A DNA stretch of 64,000 bases from Engraulis encrasicolus (Eukaryota; Chordata; Actinopteri; Clupeiformes; Engraulidae). Each line of letters opens with the position of its first letter. The first letter of the stretch is position 1. The stretch is from assembly GCF_034702125.1 (NCBI RefSeq), contig NC_085875.1, positions 48,313,606 through 48,377,605 on the forward strand, read 5' to 3'. Shown here one piece after another: positions 61,149 through 64,000 of the stretch. The notes beneath the pieces are model-generated. The model saw only the letters and a list, made by a program, of their open reading frames with translations, was not told the origin of the DNA and did no database searches. Position numbers and translations under genes: made by a program.

Positions 61149-64000
61149 ACAAATTGCAAAATTTTTTTAAAAACCCCCCACACAAAGACACAAAATTTTT
61201 TTCCATTCCCAAATTTAAAAAACCCCCCCTTTCCCCAAAAACCCCAAAAAACCCCCTAAAGAAAACCAAAATTCCCCCCAAAAAAACCCCTCCACAAAAA
61301 AATAAACAAATGCCATATAACAATTTTCCACACAAACAAAATTTTTTAACATCAAACACAACTAATTCCCCATCAACATTTCCCCCCCTCCACAATGACA
61401 ATCGAAGACAAAAACATTTGCCACATCAACAGATTTTCCACATCATCATGACAACTCAAAGCACACAAATTGGCCACATCATCAACAGATTTTCAAATAT
61501 CACTGACAACCTCAAATAACAATTCACACTTCAATGACAACATCAGAAGCACAACTAAAATTGGGCCCATCAACAGATTTTCCCACATCCCAGTTCAACA
61601 TCAAAGACAAACAAATCCAAAAACAAACAACAATTTTGCCAAAATCAAAATGACAACATCAGAAGAAAAACACAAGGCCATCAACATCTCAATCAAAATC
61701 ATCTAACATAAAAATACCATCAAATTCCCACAATCAACAATACAACATCAGAAACACAACTAAATTGGGCCCATCAACATAATTTCACATCATCATGACA
61801 ACATCAGAAGACACAATAAATTGGGACAACACTGCTTTCCAACTCATCATGACAAATGGACACAACCACACTGGCCCAAAATCATCAATAACATTATCGA
61901 GGACAAAATTTGTCCACATCAACAAAGATTTCAACATATCAATGACAACATCTAAACACAACTACAGGCACCCAACATCAATGGCAAATTCAAGACAAAC
62001 ATGAAACACAACATTTTGGGCCCCATCAAGATTTCCCAACCCATATCATCAGGCAACAAATTCCACATCAAAAACAATTGCGAACACAAAGCAACACAAA
62101 TTTTTCACACCTCAGGCCACTCACGCATCAAAACAACTTTAAAACAACTTTTTGCAACATCAAACAATTTTCCCCCACATCAATGGAAACATCAGGACAC
62201 AACTATCCCTAACAACAATTTTCCCGATCATCAATAAAAACATCAAAGACACAACAAATTGGCCACACACATGATTTTCAACATCATCCATGACAACATC
62301 AGAAGAAAACAAATGGCCCCGTCAACATCACACTGCAACTAGAAGTCACATCTAAATTGGCCCTCAACACAATTTCCGACATCATCAACAACATCAGAAG
62401 AACAACAAATTATCATCAACACGATTTTCCAACATCATCTGACACATCAGATGAACAACACATTGACCATGTCAACACATCAATGACATATCAAAGACAC
62501 AACCATTTTGGCCACTCAACAGATTTTCCCATCCTCATAAAAAACATCAAAGCCACAACATGGCCACATCAACCAGCATAATAAAAAATCAGAAACAAAT
62601 TTTTTCCACCAAACAAAGATTTTCAAAATTTCAAAGACAAATCTAAGACACAACTACATTGGCCACACCAACATCAAGGGAAACAAAGACAAAATGAAGT
62701 ACCAACTATTTGGCCACATCAACAGATTTTCCCCCCATCCAATGGGCAACATCAAAAAAACAACTATTTTGGCCACATCAACAGCAATTTCCACACATCC
62801 GACAAATCAGAAGCACAAAAATTAGAAAAACAACAGATTTTCCAAGTCATCAAGACAAATCAAGAACACAACACACGGGCCCTTCAACATCATCAATGAC
62901 CCCAAAAGAAGACACAACTAATTGCCACATCAACAATTTTCCCACATCATTTAAAACAACTTTAGAAGTCACAATAATTGCCCCATCAACAACAACAGAA
63001 GCACACATTAGCAACATCAGAATCACAACCTCATGCCACCGACTGCACAAACAAAATTGAAGCAAAACGTTTTTGCAACATCAACAATTTTCCACATCAT
63101 CAGGGAACATCAAAAAACAACTTACGGTCCAATCAAACATTCCCAGCATAAACAATAAACCCCATCAAACGCAACAACTTGGCCACAACAACAAAGATTT
63201 TCAAACAATTCCATTACAAATCAAAGGAAACCACATGGCACAACATCTCAAGGCAACATCATAAAACAACATATGCCACATCAAAATTTTCCACATCACA
63301 AACAACCCGCAATCACAATAAATTCAACATCAACAATTTGGCCACATCACACGAAACCTCAATATACACTTCAAGGACACTCGACAGATTAGAAACAAAC
63401 TTTTGGTTTCATCCAAAAATCAACCCAAACCCACATCATCAAGGCAACATCAGAAGACACAACTATATTGCCACTCAAAATTTTAACCCCATCAATGACA
63501 ACATCAAAGGCACAAAATTGGCCACATCATCAATTTGCACATCAATACAACCTAAGAATTTACAACTTTTCACATCAAGAATTTTAAAACAAACATAGGC
63601 CCCAACATTCCAATCCAGAATTTTCCCGACACAACACATGCACAACACAAGTTTTAAAATTTAACATAGAAATAAAAAACCAGCACTCATCATAACCCCA
63701 TCAGAGCAAAATGGACACAACAGCAGATTCCCATCATCACTACAACATCAGAAACACAACAATTCACACTACAGATTTTCAATCATCATGACAACATCAG
63801 AGACCAACAAAGCCTCAACAAATTTTATCCAACATACACACAAGGGCACATAATTCCCATCAACAACAAGTTCCCTCCACTGCACCAAAGCACAATAAAA
63901 TCAAAACACTTTTCCACATCCGAAATTTAAAACAACAACCCTGAGCACAGACTACATTAAAAACGGTTCAACAACAGAAGATTTTAACATTTGCACATCA
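61149..64000 (+). repeat. Mucin array sequence of very low quality
   Basis: The words of the array (catcaacagattttc, acaacatcagaag, ttggccacatc) are all present, but single-base deletions and stretched homopolymers (aaaaaccccccc) occur every few bases, and no frame stays open. Upstream of the gap the same repeat is clean. This looks like uncorrected long-read or poorly polished sequence, not a decayed gene. No coding call should be made here. Confidence 0.8.

Noticed and set aside
61154..63598. Several 60-140 codon frames after the gap
   Set aside because: They are chance frames in indel-ridden repeat sequence, with no consistent frame or unit.

Overview
The window is teleost-type vertebrate nuclear DNA. 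Genes are split by GT-AG introns, intergenic and intronic DNA is crowded with fish-type transposable elements (L2, L1, CR1/Rex1-like and RLE-type LINEs, a DIRS-like element, hAT, piggyBac-like and Tc1-like elements, a tRNA-derived SINE), and (GATA)n, (TG)n and (CT)n microsatellites are present. I cannot fix the species.

The one real host locus, on the + strand, encodes a mucin-like stalk, a SEA domain and a chymotrypsin-fold serine protease. Visible exons run from a short Ser/Thr-rich linker exon (9802-9966) into a very long Ser/Thr repeat array with a 60 bp (20 aa) unit. The array lies in blocks at 18029-19264, 23059-25535 and 34833-40998. A SEA domain follows, split over three exons (end of the large exon, 41094-41158, 43473-43630), then a short Pro/Thr hinge (49721-49750), four protease exons (49845-50007, 51962-52230, 52341-52486, 53560-53812), another linker exon (54489-54572) and the start of a second mucin array (59908 onward). 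Splice phases agree from exon to exon. The likely product is a secreted or surface glycoprotein with a shed-type SEA cleavage motif and a zymogen-activation site. No signal peptide, promoter, transmembrane segment, GPI signal or final stop was found, so both gene ends are outside the window or unrecognised. Repeated linker exons and a second array suggest either tandem genes or one multi-module protein.

Layout: 0-7.6 kb is transposon remnants, including a 2 kb palindromic hAT-like element with SINE pieces inside. 7.6-10.2 kb is duplicated gene-derived sequence plus a linker exon. 10.4-14.2 kb is a Tc1-like element enclosing a DIRS fragment that encloses a LINE. 15.5-16.9 kb is a piggyBac-like element. 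18-41 kb is the mucin array, cut by two insertion clusters: a fold-back element plus L2 (19.3-23.06 kb), and a composite element abutting three nested hATs (25.5-34.8 kb). 41-54.6 kb holds SEA and protease exons, with a hAT that contains a piggyBac-like element that contains a fold-back element in one intron. 54.7-59 kb is LINE debris and a MITE. 59.9-61.05 kb is the second mucin array, ending in a 100-base N gap. 61.15-64 kb looks like uncorrected, deletion-rich sequence of the same array.

All splice sites and domain calls were read by eye; no alignment or database search was run.
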